Positions 43,641 through 53,592 of a stretch of DNA of 64,000 bases are shown here, in pieces. Under the pieces are notes generated by a model. That model had not been told where the DNA came from, did not search any database, and worked only from the letters and a program-made list of their open reading frames with translations. Made by a program: the position numbers and the translations under genes. The DNA is from Candidatus Cloacimonadota bacterium (lineage in GTDB: Bacteria > Cloacimonadota > Cloacimonadia > Cloacimonadales > Cloacimonadaceae): the NCBI GenBank assembly GCA_012839325.1, contig DUNQ01000043.1, positions 1 to 64,000 of the forward strand, read 5' to 3'. Every line of letters begins with the position of its first letter. The first letter of the stretch is position 1.

Positions 43641-43734
43641 CTTCCTTATGGGATTCTGCTATAGATGCGGTCATGATACGGTCATAGCCATGAGCACATC
43701 ATGACCACATCTCCACGTGAACCCCATAAGGGAC
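43641..43734 (+). repeat. 94-bp near-palindromic intergenic repeat, copy C
   Basis: The third 94-bp copy, in the same orientation as the copy at 2378-2471, matches it at 66 of 94 positions without gaps. It is the best palindrome of the three: about 34 of 47 positions can pair across the centre. These include GATGCGGTCATGAT with ATCATGACCACATC (one mismatch) and the outer arms CTTCCTTATGGGATTC with GAACCCCATAAGGGAC. It lies 41 nt after the stop of the PHP gene, where a terminator would be expected. Confidence 0.88.
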
Positions 43735-43775
43735 AAGGGTTTAGCAGGTTGTCTGTTTTCTATCAAAAAGAGGGC

Positions 43776-44522
43776 TTATCTGAACCTTTTAATGGGATTG
43801 GAGGGAAGGTTAAAGCGTTGTAATATAGGGGTGTTATCTACAAACTCGTTGATTCGATGTGTGTCTGAACCAATGCAGAGCAGTTTTCCGCCCATTTCTT
43901 TATACATATCCAGCATTTCCGGCTCTGGAATTATCATCTGATAAGGTTTATTTAAACTGCTAAGATTAACCTCTAAATAGATGTTTCGTTCTATGAGCGC
44001 GGAAAAGATTTCCTCGATAATGGGATAAACAAAGCGTTCATCTAAACTTTGATTATAATATCTCTTATATACTCCGAGATGACCTAAGATATCTATATCA
44101 CAATTCTTTACGAGTTCGAGATTTTGATTATAATATTCAATCGTGTGCTCTTTTGAGAGTTTGCCGTCTAAAAGTATGGCAACATTTGTATTGTCTTCGA
44201 GGATGTGAACAGAGCCCATGATTGGGAAGAAGTCGAAGCCTTCAAGTAGCTGCAAAGCAAAGTCTTTGGTGCGATGATAGTCGCCTATTTCTAAGCCGCA
44301 ATAGAGCTTGATTTGCGGATACTCTTTTTGTAGTTCTTGGCAATAGTTCCAATATTTCCTGAGTGCAGGGATGCCGTGGCTTCTTACTTCAAAGGGGAGC
44401 AGGTCGAGGTGTTCGGTGATCGCGATCTCTTTGTAGCCTAAGGCTATCGCCTTCTCCATGAGCTCTTTACCTTTGATGCGGCTATCGAAGCTATATTCTG
44501 TGTGCAGGTGATAATCGTACAT
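43776..44522 (-). CDS. PHP-domain phosphatase, histidinol-phosphatase type
   Basis: The 248-residue protein begins MYDYHLHTEYSFD, the first PHP metal motif (His5, His7), and continues with ITEHLDLLP, CGLEIGDYHR, MGSVHIL and the late SDTHRINEF. This fits the HisJ/HisK-type histidinol-phosphatases, which remove phosphate from histidinol phosphate using a trinuclear metal site. No other his genes are nearby, so another phosphomonoester could be the substrate. The ATG at 44522 overlaps the activator stop by 1 nt (TAATG). Confidence 0.82.
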   Translation of the reverse strand: MYDYHLHTEYSFDSRIKGKELMEKAIALGYKEIAITEHLDLLPFEVRSHGIPALRKYWNYCQELQKEYPQIKLYCGLEIGDYHRTKDFALQLLEGFDFFPIMGSVHILEDNTNVAILLDGKLSKEHTIEYYNQNLELVKNCDIDILGHLGVYKRYYNQSLDERFVYPIIEEIFSALIERNIYLEVNLSSLNKPYQMIIPEPEMLDMYKEMGGKLLCIGSDTHRINEFVDNTPILQRFNLPSNPIKRFR

Positions 44523-45277
44523 TAAAACGCCAATATTGCTGCGCCTAAAGCGCCGGTTATTTCGGGATCGAAGGGGACGTGTAGCTCGTGTCCGCAAGCT
44601 TTGCCGATGCAATGAACGAGATCGCTGCCTTGGGCGACTCCGCCGGTGAAGACAATGGGTGCTTGCCAATTAAGCGGTGCCATCTGAGCGTAGATACGCT
44701 TGGCTATGCTGTTATTTACCGCACGGGCAATGTTTTCAGGCTTTTCGCCTTTTGCCAAAAGTCCGATTATTTCGCTTTCTGCAAAGACGACGCAGGTGGA
44801 ATTTAAAGGGATTTCCTTGTCTGCTTTAGATGCGAGATCGGAGAGCTCGGAAATGTCGCATTCAAGCTTGTTTGCGGTCATTTCTAAGAACCTTCCCGTC
44901 CCTGCGGCACATTTGTCGTTCATGATAAAATCTTCTACGTTTCCTGCCTCAGTGAGCGTGATAACCTTTGAATCCTGTCCGCCGATGTCTATTACAGTGC
45001 GCGCCTGCGGGAAGAGCATATGGCATGCCTTTGCATGGCAGGTTATCTCGCTTTTAATGGAATCAGCTTCCTTGTACATCTTTCTGCCATAGCCGGTTGC
45101 GCAGCTATATTTAATAGATGAGGTTAAGTTGCCTGCTTTATCTAACAGTGCATCAATAGTTTCCTTGATGATTACACCCGTTGCAGTATATGCGCTAAAG
45201 AGGATTTCTTTTTGAGAGTTATCCCAAATTACTATCTTTGTATTGCGTGAACCAATGTCAATTCCAAGACTAATCAT
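44522..45277 (-). CDS. 2-hydroxyacyl-CoA dehydratase activator (HgdC/BadF-type ATPase)
   Basis: The 251-residue ASKHA-fold ATPase resembles component A (archerase) of 2-hydroxyglutaryl-CoA dehydratases and benzoyl-CoA reductase activators. These dimers carry one [4Fe-4S] cluster and use ATP to push an electron into the dehydratase. The two cluster Cys are present: NDKCAAGTGRF (Cys123) and NSTCVVFAESE (Cys162). IDIGSRNTKIV and DIGGQDSKVI bind phosphate. No dehydratase subunits (HgdAB) are in the window, so its partner must be encoded elsewhere; it could also serve an orphan reductase of the family. The gene lies 3 nt after the M16 protease gene. Confidence 0.87.
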   Translation of the reverse strand: MISLGIDIGSRNTKIVIWDNSQKEILFSAYTATGVIIKETIDALLDKAGNLTSSIKYSCATGYGRKMYKEADSIKSEITCHAKACHMLFPQARTVIDIGGQDSKVITLTEAGNVEDFIMNDKCAAGTGRFLEMTANKLECDISELSDLASKADKEIPLNSTCVVFAESEIIGLLAKGEKPENIARAVNNSIAKRIYAQMAPLNWQAPIVFTGGVAQGSDLVHCIGKACGHELHVPFDPEITGALGAAILAF

Positions 45278-45280
45278 ATT

Positions 45281-47890
45281 TCAAACCATCACATAAGTAT
45301 ATTGATTATCAGTGTTTAAGTATTTGTTTGCCAGATAATTAAGTAGTTCTATATCAACTGAGTTTAAGCGTTCTTCGCGGCTGAGGTAATAATCGAGATC
45401 GTAGCCAAGGCATAGCAGGTTGGAAATCGCCGCTGCTCTGAATGAAGCGCTCTCACCATCCATCTTGGTGATTGCGCTGAGATATTTCTTGCCGCGCGTG
45501 AGCTCTTCTTCATTGAATCCATCTTTTAGCAGATCATCAAAAACACGCCTAAGTGCTTTCAGGCTATCTAAATACTGATCAGGATCGCAGAAGACGTAGG
45601 AATACCAGTAGCCGAGATCTTGAATGGAAGAAAAGTCGAAACCGGTTTGATATGCGTAGCCGTTGTTTTCCCTCAGAGTCCAGTAAAGCCGCGAGGAGAG
45701 ATCACCGCCCATGAGGTGGGAAAGCACGTAGAATGCAGTGTTTTCTTCTATATTTGAAGCCGGGCTGGCGATGCCGCCGCAATAGATGATTGCTTGATCT
45801 ATCTTTTGGTAATCCCTGTAGAGCTTGGGTTTACGCTCTTCGTAGATGGGATTGAATTTGCGTTCGCTCGTGTAATTCAGCTTCGCGCCAAAGTATTTAT
45901 TTGCATAGCTCAGCACGAGATGAGGGTCTAAAGAGCCCACAATGGCGAGGCTATATGCTGTTCCTGAGTTTTTGTAGGCAAGCCAATCCTCGCAATCTGA
46001 AAGCTTTAGCTTGTTAATTGCATCGAGATTACCGGTGGGGTAATAGAGGTTGTTTTTCGCGCCGAAAAGGGATTTGAACCACTTTGTGTAGGCGTGGGTG
46101 ACGGAATAGTCTTTATCGCGCCTAAGGCCTTCAGCCGCAGTGTTCTTGAGCATCTGAAAGTATCCCTTGTCCAGTTTTGGCTCGGTGATGATCTCGCTGA
46201 GCAAGGCAAGCGCGCCATGCAGGTTCGAGCTGTGGCATTTACCGCGGAAAGTGGTGCTATCTATGTGATTGAAAGCACGGATGTTAAAGCCGCGCTCACG
46301 CGAGTATCTGGAAATCTCATCATAGCTTCTATGCTGAGTGCCGTGAAGCATTAGGTTGGCAGTAAAAAAGCATGAGCCTTTCTTATCTTCATTTAGCTGA
46401 GATAGGGGAAAGGAGAGTGAGAATCCGCATATATCCTTACCGGGCTGATGGTTATATACGAAATCCATGCCGTTTTGCAGTTTGAAAACATGATATTTGG
46501 GGAAAGTACGTGCAAGACTATGATTTGCCAGATAGTTAGCGATGTCTTCCTTTTCTTCTTTTGGCTGGATAGTGGTGGCTGCTTTGGGGAAATCCTTGTT
46601 TTGGTATTCGTCAAAGATGTCGATAGCGGCCTGCGTTAAGTCCTTTTTGCCCTGATAGAAAAAGGCCTGTCTATCCAATGTCCAGTATCTGCGCGTTGCA
46701 TTTATTATGCCCTCATTATCGATTCCGCAGAGGATTTTGCCAAAATTGAAGATGCGACTGAGGTCATCGTTATATTCTTCCGCTGCAATGAGAACACAGA
46801 TATTTTCCACACCCTCGAAGCTATATAGCCAATGGTGCATGATGTCGCTGCGGATGAGCTCAATATTATCTGCCGGCACGCCGTGAGTGATAACCTTCCA
46901 AAGCTCCTCAAAATAAACACTTATGATGCGTTCTTTGTATTCCGGTTTGATGGGTGCAAAGAGAATCGCGCTGGCTCCGGCTTTGATTCCCGAAAGTGAG
47001 CTTACTCTCACAAAGGCGCAGAGCTTTTCTTTCTCTACGAGGCGCTTATATAAAATGCTGGATTTGCCTATGGCTAAATGTCTTATCGCTATATGTAAAG
47101 CCTCGGATTCAGGATGCTTTTCGGGCAATTCGGGAAGGAGAAAAGAGATGAACTCTCTACCCTTTTTATTGCGGCTGAAATAGCGCCATTTGAGATCTGA
47201 ACCCATGGTGTATTCGACAGGCTCAGGTGCTTTGCCTTCCCATGCGCCAAAGAGTCTGAGAAAAGAGGCAAGCAGATCACCTTCTTCAAAATCACCGGTT
47301 GCTACTATGAAAGAATTTTGAGGCGTATAATGCTTCTTATAGAAAGCAGTTAAGCTTTTGACCGTAGCATTTTTTAGGCTCTGTTTATTGCCTAATACGG
47401 GGTATTGCAGGGGACTATCGGTGAAATAATTAGTTTGCACATATTCCAAGAAGTCGGTATCAGGCTCAGCTTTATATTGATAGATTTCTTCGAGCACTAT
47501 CTGTTTCTCTGTCTTGATATCCTCCGCCTTAAACACACTGTGCATCGCCATTTCTGCAAGAATCATCATGCCTTCATGCAGTTTCTCGCGAGGCAGGGTG
47601 AGATAGTAGCAGGTGGTATCAAAATCGGTGTAGGCGTTTAGAACTGCGCCGATATCCGAGGCAAAGTGGCTGATATCGTTATTGGGAAAGCGATTTGTGC
47701 ATTTGAATACGAGATGTTCCAAAAAATGCGCAAAGCCGCGCTCATCCTCACTTTCAGAGATCGCGCCGCTCTTGATATAAAGCTGAAGACAGATGATAGG
47801 ATTTGATCTATCACTTGCGTAAAGTAGTTTTAGTCCATTGGCTGCTTCGTGGATTTGCAGCGCCAGATCGGGTCGGTCGCTAAGCTTCAT
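45281..47890 (-). CDS. M16-family zinc metallopeptidase (insulinase/pitrilysin type)
   Basis: The 869-residue protein has the inverted zinc motif HFLEH (His55, Glu58, His59) in GFAHFLEHLVFKCT, followed by the distal Glu in KQIVLEEIYQYK (about 135). A second M16-like half follows (about 470-860: SFSLSFPLSQL, FNHIDSTTFRG, GYAYQTGFDFSS), which as usual has no zinc motif. No signal peptide is visible, so it is probably cytoplasmic and degrades peptides. The start overlaps the folE2 stop by 4 nt. Confidence 0.9.
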   Translation of the reverse strand: MKLSDRPDLALQIHEAANGLKLLYASDRSNPIICLQLYIKSGAISESEDERGFAHFLEHLVFKCTNRFPNNDISHFASDIGAVLNAYTDFDTTCYYLTLPREKLHEGMMILAEMAMHSVFKAEDIKTEKQIVLEEIYQYKAEPDTDFLEYVQTNYFTDSPLQYPVLGNKQSLKNATVKSLTAFYKKHYTPQNSFIVATGDFEEGDLLASFLRLFGAWEGKAPEPVEYTMGSDLKWRYFSRNKKGREFISFLLPELPEKHPESEALHIAIRHLAIGKSSILYKRLVEKEKLCAFVRVSSLSGIKAGASAILFAPIKPEYKERIISVYFEELWKVITHGVPADNIELIRSDIMHHWLYSFEGVENICVLIAAEEYNDDLSRIFNFGKILCGIDNEGIINATRRYWTLDRQAFFYQGKKDLTQAAIDIFDEYQNKDFPKAATTIQPKEEKEDIANYLANHSLARTFPKYHVFKLQNGMDFVYNHQPGKDICGFSLSFPLSQLNEDKKGSCFFTANLMLHGTQHRSYDEISRYSRERGFNIRAFNHIDSTTFRGKCHSSNLHGALALLSEIITEPKLDKGYFQMLKNTAAEGLRRDKDYSVTHAYTKWFKSLFGAKNNLYYPTGNLDAINKLKLSDCEDWLAYKNSGTAYSLAIVGSLDPHLVLSYANKYFGAKLNYTSERKFNPIYEERKPKLYRDYQKIDQAIIYCGGIASPASNIEENTAFYVLSHLMGGDLSSRLYWTLRENNGYAYQTGFDFSSIQDLGYWYSYVFCDPDQYLDSLKALRRVFDDLLKDGFNEEELTRGKKYLSAITKMDGESASFRAAAISNLLCLGYDLDYYLSREERLNSVDIELLNYLANKYLNTDNQYTYVMV

Positions 47891-48663
47891 CTTATCTTGC
47901 GTGAGATCATTGCATAAGCGTTGTGTAGATGGATGGATTCTTGGTTTTCACTTTCCACATGGAAGCTTCTGATGCGTGGATCGCTCTGCAGCTTCTGAGT
48001 CACCTCGCGAACTATGTCTTCAACGAACTTGGGGTTATCATAAGCGCGCTCGGTCACATACTTTTCGTCCGGGCGTTTGAGCAGGGAATATATCTCGCAT
48101 GATGCTGAAGATTCGGCGATCTCGATGAGCTCTTCCAGCCAAACAAAGCCGTCGTAGCTTACCTTTATGCTGATCCTGCTGCGCTGATTGTGTGCGCCCG
48201 CTTCAGAGATCTCCTTGGAGCAGGGGCAGAGCGTGGTGACGGGAACATCCACACCGATGATGAGTTCATATTCATCTTTGAGCGAGGCGTTGAAATGGCA
48301 GTCATAAGCCAAGAGTGAGCCTATCTTTGAGACCGGTGCGGTTTTATGAACAAAATAGGGGAAAGTGAGGTCTATATATGCGGCTTCAGCTTGCAGTGAG
48401 CTCTTCAGCTCTTTAAGAAAGCTTTCGAGATTGCTGATGAGCATCTCGGTATGATAATGGTGCAAGATCTCCACGAAGCGGCTCATGTGGGTGCCGCGCA
48501 TGTGGTGGGGCAGCTCTACATATATGTTTAGGTCTGCGATGGTGTGTTGGGTGCCGTTTTCCCTGTCCTCCACTACAACGGGGTATTTGAGGGATTTGAC
48601 GCCAACCTTATCTATTACTATATTTCTATTGTCGTTTTGACTTTGTGTGTCCGGGATATTCAT
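47887..48663 (-). CDS. folE2: GTP cyclohydrolase FolE2 (type IB)
   Basis: The 258-residue enzyme makes 7,8-dihydroneopterin triphosphate from GTP for folate or modified tRNA bases. It matches the IB (FolE2/MptA) family: LPHHMRGTHMSRFVE and PVTTLCPCSKEISEAGAHNQRS with catalytic Cys146 and the adjacent Cys148. It can work with metals other than zinc, which is the usual reason to carry this form. It forms 4-nt overlaps with apbE and with the M16 gene. Confidence 0.95.
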   Translation of the reverse strand: MNIPDTQSQNDNRNIVIDKVGVKSLKYPVVVEDRENGTQHTIADLNIYVELPHHMRGTHMSRFVEILHHYHTEMLISNLESFLKELKSSLQAEAAYIDLTFPYFVHKTAPVSKIGSLLAYDCHFNASLKDEYELIIGVDVPVTTLCPCSKEISEAGAHNQRSRISIKVSYDGFVWLEELIEIAESSASCEIYSLLKRPDEKYVTERAYDNPKFVEDIVREVTQKLQSDPRIRSFHVESENQESIHLHNAYAMISRKIR

Positions 48664-49670
48664 ATACTCTCACTAAAATCAAGCTTTTTGATGCCCTCGG
48701 TTTTCAGCGAAACTATGGCACCGTCTTCTTCGTAATAAATCACGAAATAGCTGTCTTCAAATTCTTTGATTAGCTCCATGGCGTTGGCGGGGTCTGTGGT
48801 GAAAAATGCCGTGGCAAGCCCGTCTGACCAGGCTGCTAAGGGCGAAACTACGGTGACGGAGAATATATCCTGAACGGGATAGCCCGTCTTGGCATCGATG
48901 ATGTGATGGTAGCGGGTGTCGTCTATCTCAAAATATTGCTGATAGTCACCGCTGGTGCCGATGCTGAGGTTATTTGCTCTGAGGCTGGCTATGCTATCAT
49001 CAATCTTGCGAGGATGTTGGACATATATCAAGGGGGAAATCTTGTATCCGAAAAAGCGCATGGAGCTGCGGCAATCGATAAAGCCTCGAATTACCTCGCG
49101 TTCTTGCATGTAAGCGAGTGCTTGGTCGATGATATAGCCCTTGGCGATTGCTCCGAATGTGAGCTGCATTCCTTTGGGTTTATAAAGCGTGGTTTCGTCG
49201 AATGTGATCCTGCTAAAGTCTACATTCATAAGCTCTTCTTCAATCAAGGTGCTATCGGGAATAGCAGGGGAAACTTCGTTGAATCCCCAGAGATCCCAGA
49301 CGGGCTTGATGCTTGCGTCGAAAGAGCCGTCCGTTAGCTGGTAAAGCTTTTCGGAGATCTCAAGCAGGGCAAAGATGTCTTCATCAATCTCAAAATGCTC
49401 TTCATCGCTTGAGTTGATGAGGCTGATCATGCTCTCGGGATCAAATTCATCGAACTTGCTTTCCAGCTTTTTAATGAAGTCGAAAACGGCTTCGATATCA
49501 TTGCCCACATTCTTGGATTTTGAGCTGGCTGAGACCTGGACTATCGTGTCCATCAGGTATTTGCTGCGTGTTTCCGTGTATTCTCTGGTTATAAATTTAT
49601 ATGAACCATAGGCGATAACGGCGATTAATATAATTAGCGAAAAGATTTCTTTTTTAGTCATGAAATTCAT
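48660..49670 (-). CDS. apbE: FAD:protein FMN transferase (ApbE)
   Basis: The 336-residue protein has an N-terminal membrane or signal helix (IFSLIILIAVIAYGSYKF) and an ApbE domain (YLMDTIVQVSAS; TFGAIAKGYIIDQAL; DARYHHIIDAKTGYP-like DTRYHHIIDAKTGYPV; ADG-like AAWSDGLATAFF). ApbE attaches FMN by a phosphoester bond to Thr/Ser of membrane flavoproteins such as RnfG/RnfD and NqrB/C. No Rnf or Nqr genes lie in the window. Overlaps the upstream gene by 4 nt. Confidence 0.92.
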   Translation of the reverse strand: MNFMTKKEIFSLIILIAVIAYGSYKFITREYTETRSKYLMDTIVQVSASSKSKNVGNDIEAVFDFIKKLESKFDEFDPESMISLINSSDEEHFEIDEDIFALLEISEKLYQLTDGSFDASIKPVWDLWGFNEVSPAIPDSTLIEEELMNVDFSRITFDETTLYKPKGMQLTFGAIAKGYIIDQALAYMQEREVIRGFIDCRSSMRFFGYKISPLIYVQHPRKIDDSIASLRANNLSIGTSGDYQQYFEIDDTRYHHIIDAKTGYPVQDIFSVTVVSPLAAWSDGLATAFFTTDPANAMELIKEFEDSYFVIYYEEDGAIVSLKTEGIKKLDFSESI

Positions 49671-50449
49671 ATCCTGTAGTCGAGGAGTTCGTATTCTATC
49701 AATAGATCAACGTAATCTCGGATGGCGAAATAGCTCCACGCCAGGGTGAAAAGGGCGGGGAAGATGAGCAGTGTGAATCCGAGGATATTCAGCAGTATAA
49801 AAAGTAGCGCCATGAGATAGATGTTCCATCTGGGATCTCCAAGGTGTTTGAAGCTGGTCTTTATGGCTTTCCATGCGTTTTGACCGGTTCTTTCCATGAT
49901 GATGGGTGCGGGAAGTGATATGGCAAACCAATAGTTTAGAAGCACTATCCAAACCAGGCGCAAGATGGGATCGCTGGCGAAACCGGGGAAGCCGAAGCAG
50001 ATCAGGTAGATTAGCGAGAAATAAAGTGCGTTGATCAGGGAAAAAAGGAAGTAACGAGGGTAGTTGCGAAATGAGGATAGCAGGGCTTTGAGTTCTATCT
50101 TGTATTCTTCTGTGGCGCAAACGCTTACAAAAGGCAAAAGCAGCATGGGCATGAAGATGCTGTAAAGCAGGGATTTTAGCCCAAGATTGAGTAGCAAGCC
50201 CATCGTGGTGCTATATTCAACATAGCGTGCAAATATCCAGGTTAGCAGGGCTATGGGGATCGCGCCTGTGATGATGCTGAAGCCAATTGCGGGCACGTTT
50301 GCGGAGATATGGGGCTTGAAGCCTTGGCGGCTTCTTTTCATGCTTTTGAGCGTTGAAAGCTCGTTTTTGATTCGGGGAGTTTGCGTGCCGCATTCCACGC
50401 ACCAAAGATCGTGTTTTGCAAGTCTGCTGTTACATTTTTTACAACGCAT
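49667..50449 (-). CDS. Zinc-ribbon integral membrane protein of unknown function
   Basis: The 260-residue protein starts with a short zinc ribbon (MRCKKCNSRLAKHDLWCVECG; Cys3, Cys6, Cys17, Cys20). After a basic linker it has about five or six hydrophobic helices from residue 48 on (IGFSIITGAIPIALLTWIFA; LLYSIFMPMLLLPFVSVCA; YLMALLFILLNILGFTLLIF). Proteins of this kind are common but undefined; the membrane part resembles DUF975/glycerophosphoryl-type permease-like families only loosely. It is 12 nt after nrdJ and overlaps apbE by 4 nt. Confidence 0.75.
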   Translation of the reverse strand: MRCKKCNSRLAKHDLWCVECGTQTPRIKNELSTLKSMKRSRQGFKPHISANVPAIGFSIITGAIPIALLTWIFARYVEYSTTMGLLLNLGLKSLLYSIFMPMLLLPFVSVCATEEYKIELKALLSSFRNYPRYFLFSLINALYFSLIYLICFGFPGFASDPILRLVWIVLLNYWFAISLPAPIIMERTGQNAWKAIKTSFKHLGDPRWNIYLMALLFILLNILGFTLLIFPALFTLAWSYFAIRDYVDLLIEYELLDYRI

Positions 50450-50461
50450 TAATTTCTACCT

Positions 50462-52717
50462 TTAACACTTTGACCAGCCGCAAGAGACGCATTTGAGGCA
50501 GCCTTCTATGTGTTCTACCACGTTGCCGCAATCCGGGCAATTGAGAACGTTCTTCTTCGTGTCTGAAAATTCTATCTGTTGTTTACCTTCTAATCCTTCG
50601 ATGTTTATGCTTTTAACGTCTGAGTTCTTGTGAAACAAAAGGAAGTTTTCCAATGCCTGACCAACGGCGTCTCCGCAGGAGGTGATCATCTTGCCTTTGT
50701 GCCACATAGGGGATTGGCATCTGATGCCTTTTAACTGGCGAATTAGCGATTCTACCTTCACATTTGCCCTGAGCGCAAGTGAGGAGAGGCGGGCGATGGC
50801 TTCTAACTGAGCGGAAGCGCAGCCGCCTACTTTGCCCATCTGGACAAATACTTCGCAAGCGCCGTGAGAGTCTGTATTTATGGTCACATACATGTGTCCG
50901 CAACCTGTTTCCAAGCGCTGGGTGGTGCCTTGGGTGATCTCCGGTCTTTCTCTGGGGGCAACCTTTTTCTTTGTATCCGCAATGGATGCATCGGTGGTCG
51001 TGCCCAGGGATAGAACTTGATTGTCACGGCTGCCGTCTCGATAGACTGTGACGCCTTTGCAACCGAGATCATAGGCCAAAAGATATGCCTCGTTGATGTC
51101 TTCAATGGTGGCATAATTCGGGAAGTTGATGGTTTTGCTCACGGCGTTATCGGTAAACTTTTGGAAAGCCGCTTGCATCTTGATATGCCAGGTAGGGCTG
51201 ATGTCGTGAGCGGTTTGGAAAGTGTCTTTGAGTTCCTGAGGCATCTCGGTGACGTGTGAGATGGAGCCGGTTTGGCTTACTTCTTCGAGAATGGTCTGGC
51301 TGAGAAGTCCCCATTCTTCCAGGGCTGCTTCAAACCATTTATTTACATAGAGCAGCTTTTCGCCATCCATCACGTTCTTTACATATACTAATGAAAATTG
51401 AGGCTCGATTCCGCTGGAAGTATCGGCTATCATGCTGATTGTCCCGGTGGGTGCGATGGTGGTATGGGTGGCATTTCGCATGCCGTTCTTTTTGATATCG
51501 CTGATGAGCTTTGCCCACTTTGTGCCTTCACGCTTGAGTTCGCCGGTGGCGTAAATGCTGTTTTCAAAATTGGGGAAGCTGCCTTTTTCCTGCGCCATCT
51601 CCATGCTCTTCTTTTTTGCTTCAAAGTCAATGGTTTCCATCACGGTCTCGGCGAGTTCTACGGCTTCTTGGCTCATATATGGTATCTTGAGTTGGAAGAG
51701 AAGATCTGCCCAGCCCATGATTCCCAGGCCAATCTTGCGGTTTGCATGGCTCATCTCTTCGATGGCGGGAATGGGGTATTGGGATTGATCTATCACGCAG
51801 TCAAGAAATTCAACGCTGTCGCGCACTACGGTGGTGAGTTTGTCCCAGTCTATGGCTTCCTCTTTGATCAGCGCGGCAAGATTGATGGAACCTAAGTTGC
51901 AAGCTTCATTTGGTAAAAGCGGTTGTTCGCCGCAGGGGTTGGTGGATTCTATTTCGCCTAAGAGCGGCGTGGGATTTGCGCTGTTCATTCTGTCTAAGAA
52001 AATGATGCCGGGTTCGCCGTTTCTGTGAGCCATTTCCACGATGAGATCGAAGACCATACGAGCATTTAACTTACCTGCAACCTCGCCCGTGTGGGGAGAG
52101 ATCAGGGCATACTCCGTATTGTCTTGTACGGCTTGCATATAGTCTTCTGTGATGCCCACGCTGATGTTGAAGTTGGTCAGTTCGGTGGGATCTTGTTTGC
52201 AGGTGATGAAATCCAGGATCTGCGGGTGGTCGATATTTAGTATCGCCATGTTTGCACCGCGTCTGGTTCCGCCTTGTTTTACGGCGTCTGTTGCGGAATT
52301 ATAGACCTTCATGAAGGAGATAGGTCCGCTGGATACGCCGCTGGTGGAACGCACCCGAGCGTTGGCTTCCCTTAGTTTTGAGAAAGAGAAGCCGGTGCCT
52401 CCTCCGCTCTTGTGGATGAGGGCAGCATTTTTTAGCGTCTCAAATATGCTTTCCATGCTGTCGTCTATAGGTAAGACAAAGCAGGCGGAAAGCTGTTGAA
52501 GATCAGCTCCGGCGTTCATTAGCGTCGGAGAATTCGGTAAAAAATAACCGCTATCCAAAAGGTGGAGAAACTTATCGTAAAGTTCATCGTTGCCGCCGGA
52601 TATGTTCCTGGCAACTCGATCAATCAAGGATTCCCAGTCTTCTAAGAATTCACCATTGTCGTCTTTTCTGAAATATCTTTTTTCCAATACGATTTTGGCA
52701 TTTTCGCTCAGATGCAT
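50462..52717 (-). CDS. nrdJ: Adenosylcobalamin-dependent ribonucleotide reductase (class II)
   Basis: The 751-residue enzyme reduces ribonucleotides to deoxyribonucleotides using a coenzyme B12 radical, needing no oxygen and no separate radical subunit. The barrel motifs are present: FLPNSPTLMNAG, LSACFVLPIDDSM, NPCGEQPLLPNEACNLGSINLA with active-site Cys and Glu, and ATHTTIAPTGTISMIAD. The C terminus has a TSCPD-type region (ETGCGHMYVTIN) and a zinc-ribbon tail (CPDCGN ... CLKCVSCGWSKC) that probably shuttles electrons. There is no N-terminal ATP cone. The gene begins 16 nt after kce, and no cobalamin riboswitch was seen. Confidence 0.95.
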   Translation of the reverse strand: MHLSENAKIVLEKRYFRKDDNGEFLEDWESLIDRVARNISGGNDELYDKFLHLLDSGYFLPNSPTLMNAGADLQQLSACFVLPIDDSMESIFETLKNAALIHKSGGGTGFSFSKLREANARVRSTSGVSSGPISFMKVYNSATDAVKQGGTRRGANMAILNIDHPQILDFITCKQDPTELTNFNISVGITEDYMQAVQDNTEYALISPHTGEVAGKLNARMVFDLIVEMAHRNGEPGIIFLDRMNSANPTPLLGEIESTNPCGEQPLLPNEACNLGSINLAALIKEEAIDWDKLTTVVRDSVEFLDCVIDQSQYPIPAIEEMSHANRKIGLGIMGWADLLFQLKIPYMSQEAVELAETVMETIDFEAKKKSMEMAQEKGSFPNFENSIYATGELKREGTKWAKLISDIKKNGMRNATHTTIAPTGTISMIADTSSGIEPQFSLVYVKNVMDGEKLLYVNKWFEAALEEWGLLSQTILEEVSQTGSISHVTEMPQELKDTFQTAHDISPTWHIKMQAAFQKFTDNAVSKTINFPNYATIEDINEAYLLAYDLGCKGVTVYRDGSRDNQVLSLGTTTDASIADTKKKVAPRERPEITQGTTQRLETGCGHMYVTINTDSHGACEVFVQMGKVGGCASAQLEAIARLSSLALRANVKVESLIRQLKGIRCQSPMWHKGKMITSCGDAVGQALENFLLFHKNSDVKSINIEGLEGKQQIEFSDTKKNVLNCPDCGNVVEHIEGCLKCVSCGWSKC

Positions 52718-52733
52718 TTTAACTCCTTATCTA

Positions 52734-53573
<840 letters not shown>

Positions 53574-53592
53574 CTATGTTTTATTTATTTCT

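Noticed and set aside
2378-43734. The 94-bp repeats as a CRISPR or tRNA-like element
   Set aside because: The copies are about 20 kb apart, longer than CRISPR repeats, with no spacers, and they do not fold as a cloverleaf.
44523-44669. 49-residue N-terminal extension of the PHP protein
   Set aside because: The added text is very Arg-rich (an antisense-like artefact) and lies inside the activator gene; the ATG at 44522 gives the normal MYDYHLH start.
52718-52733. Cobalamin riboswitch before nrdJ
   Set aside because: Only 16 nt separate nrdJ from kce, so there is no room for one.
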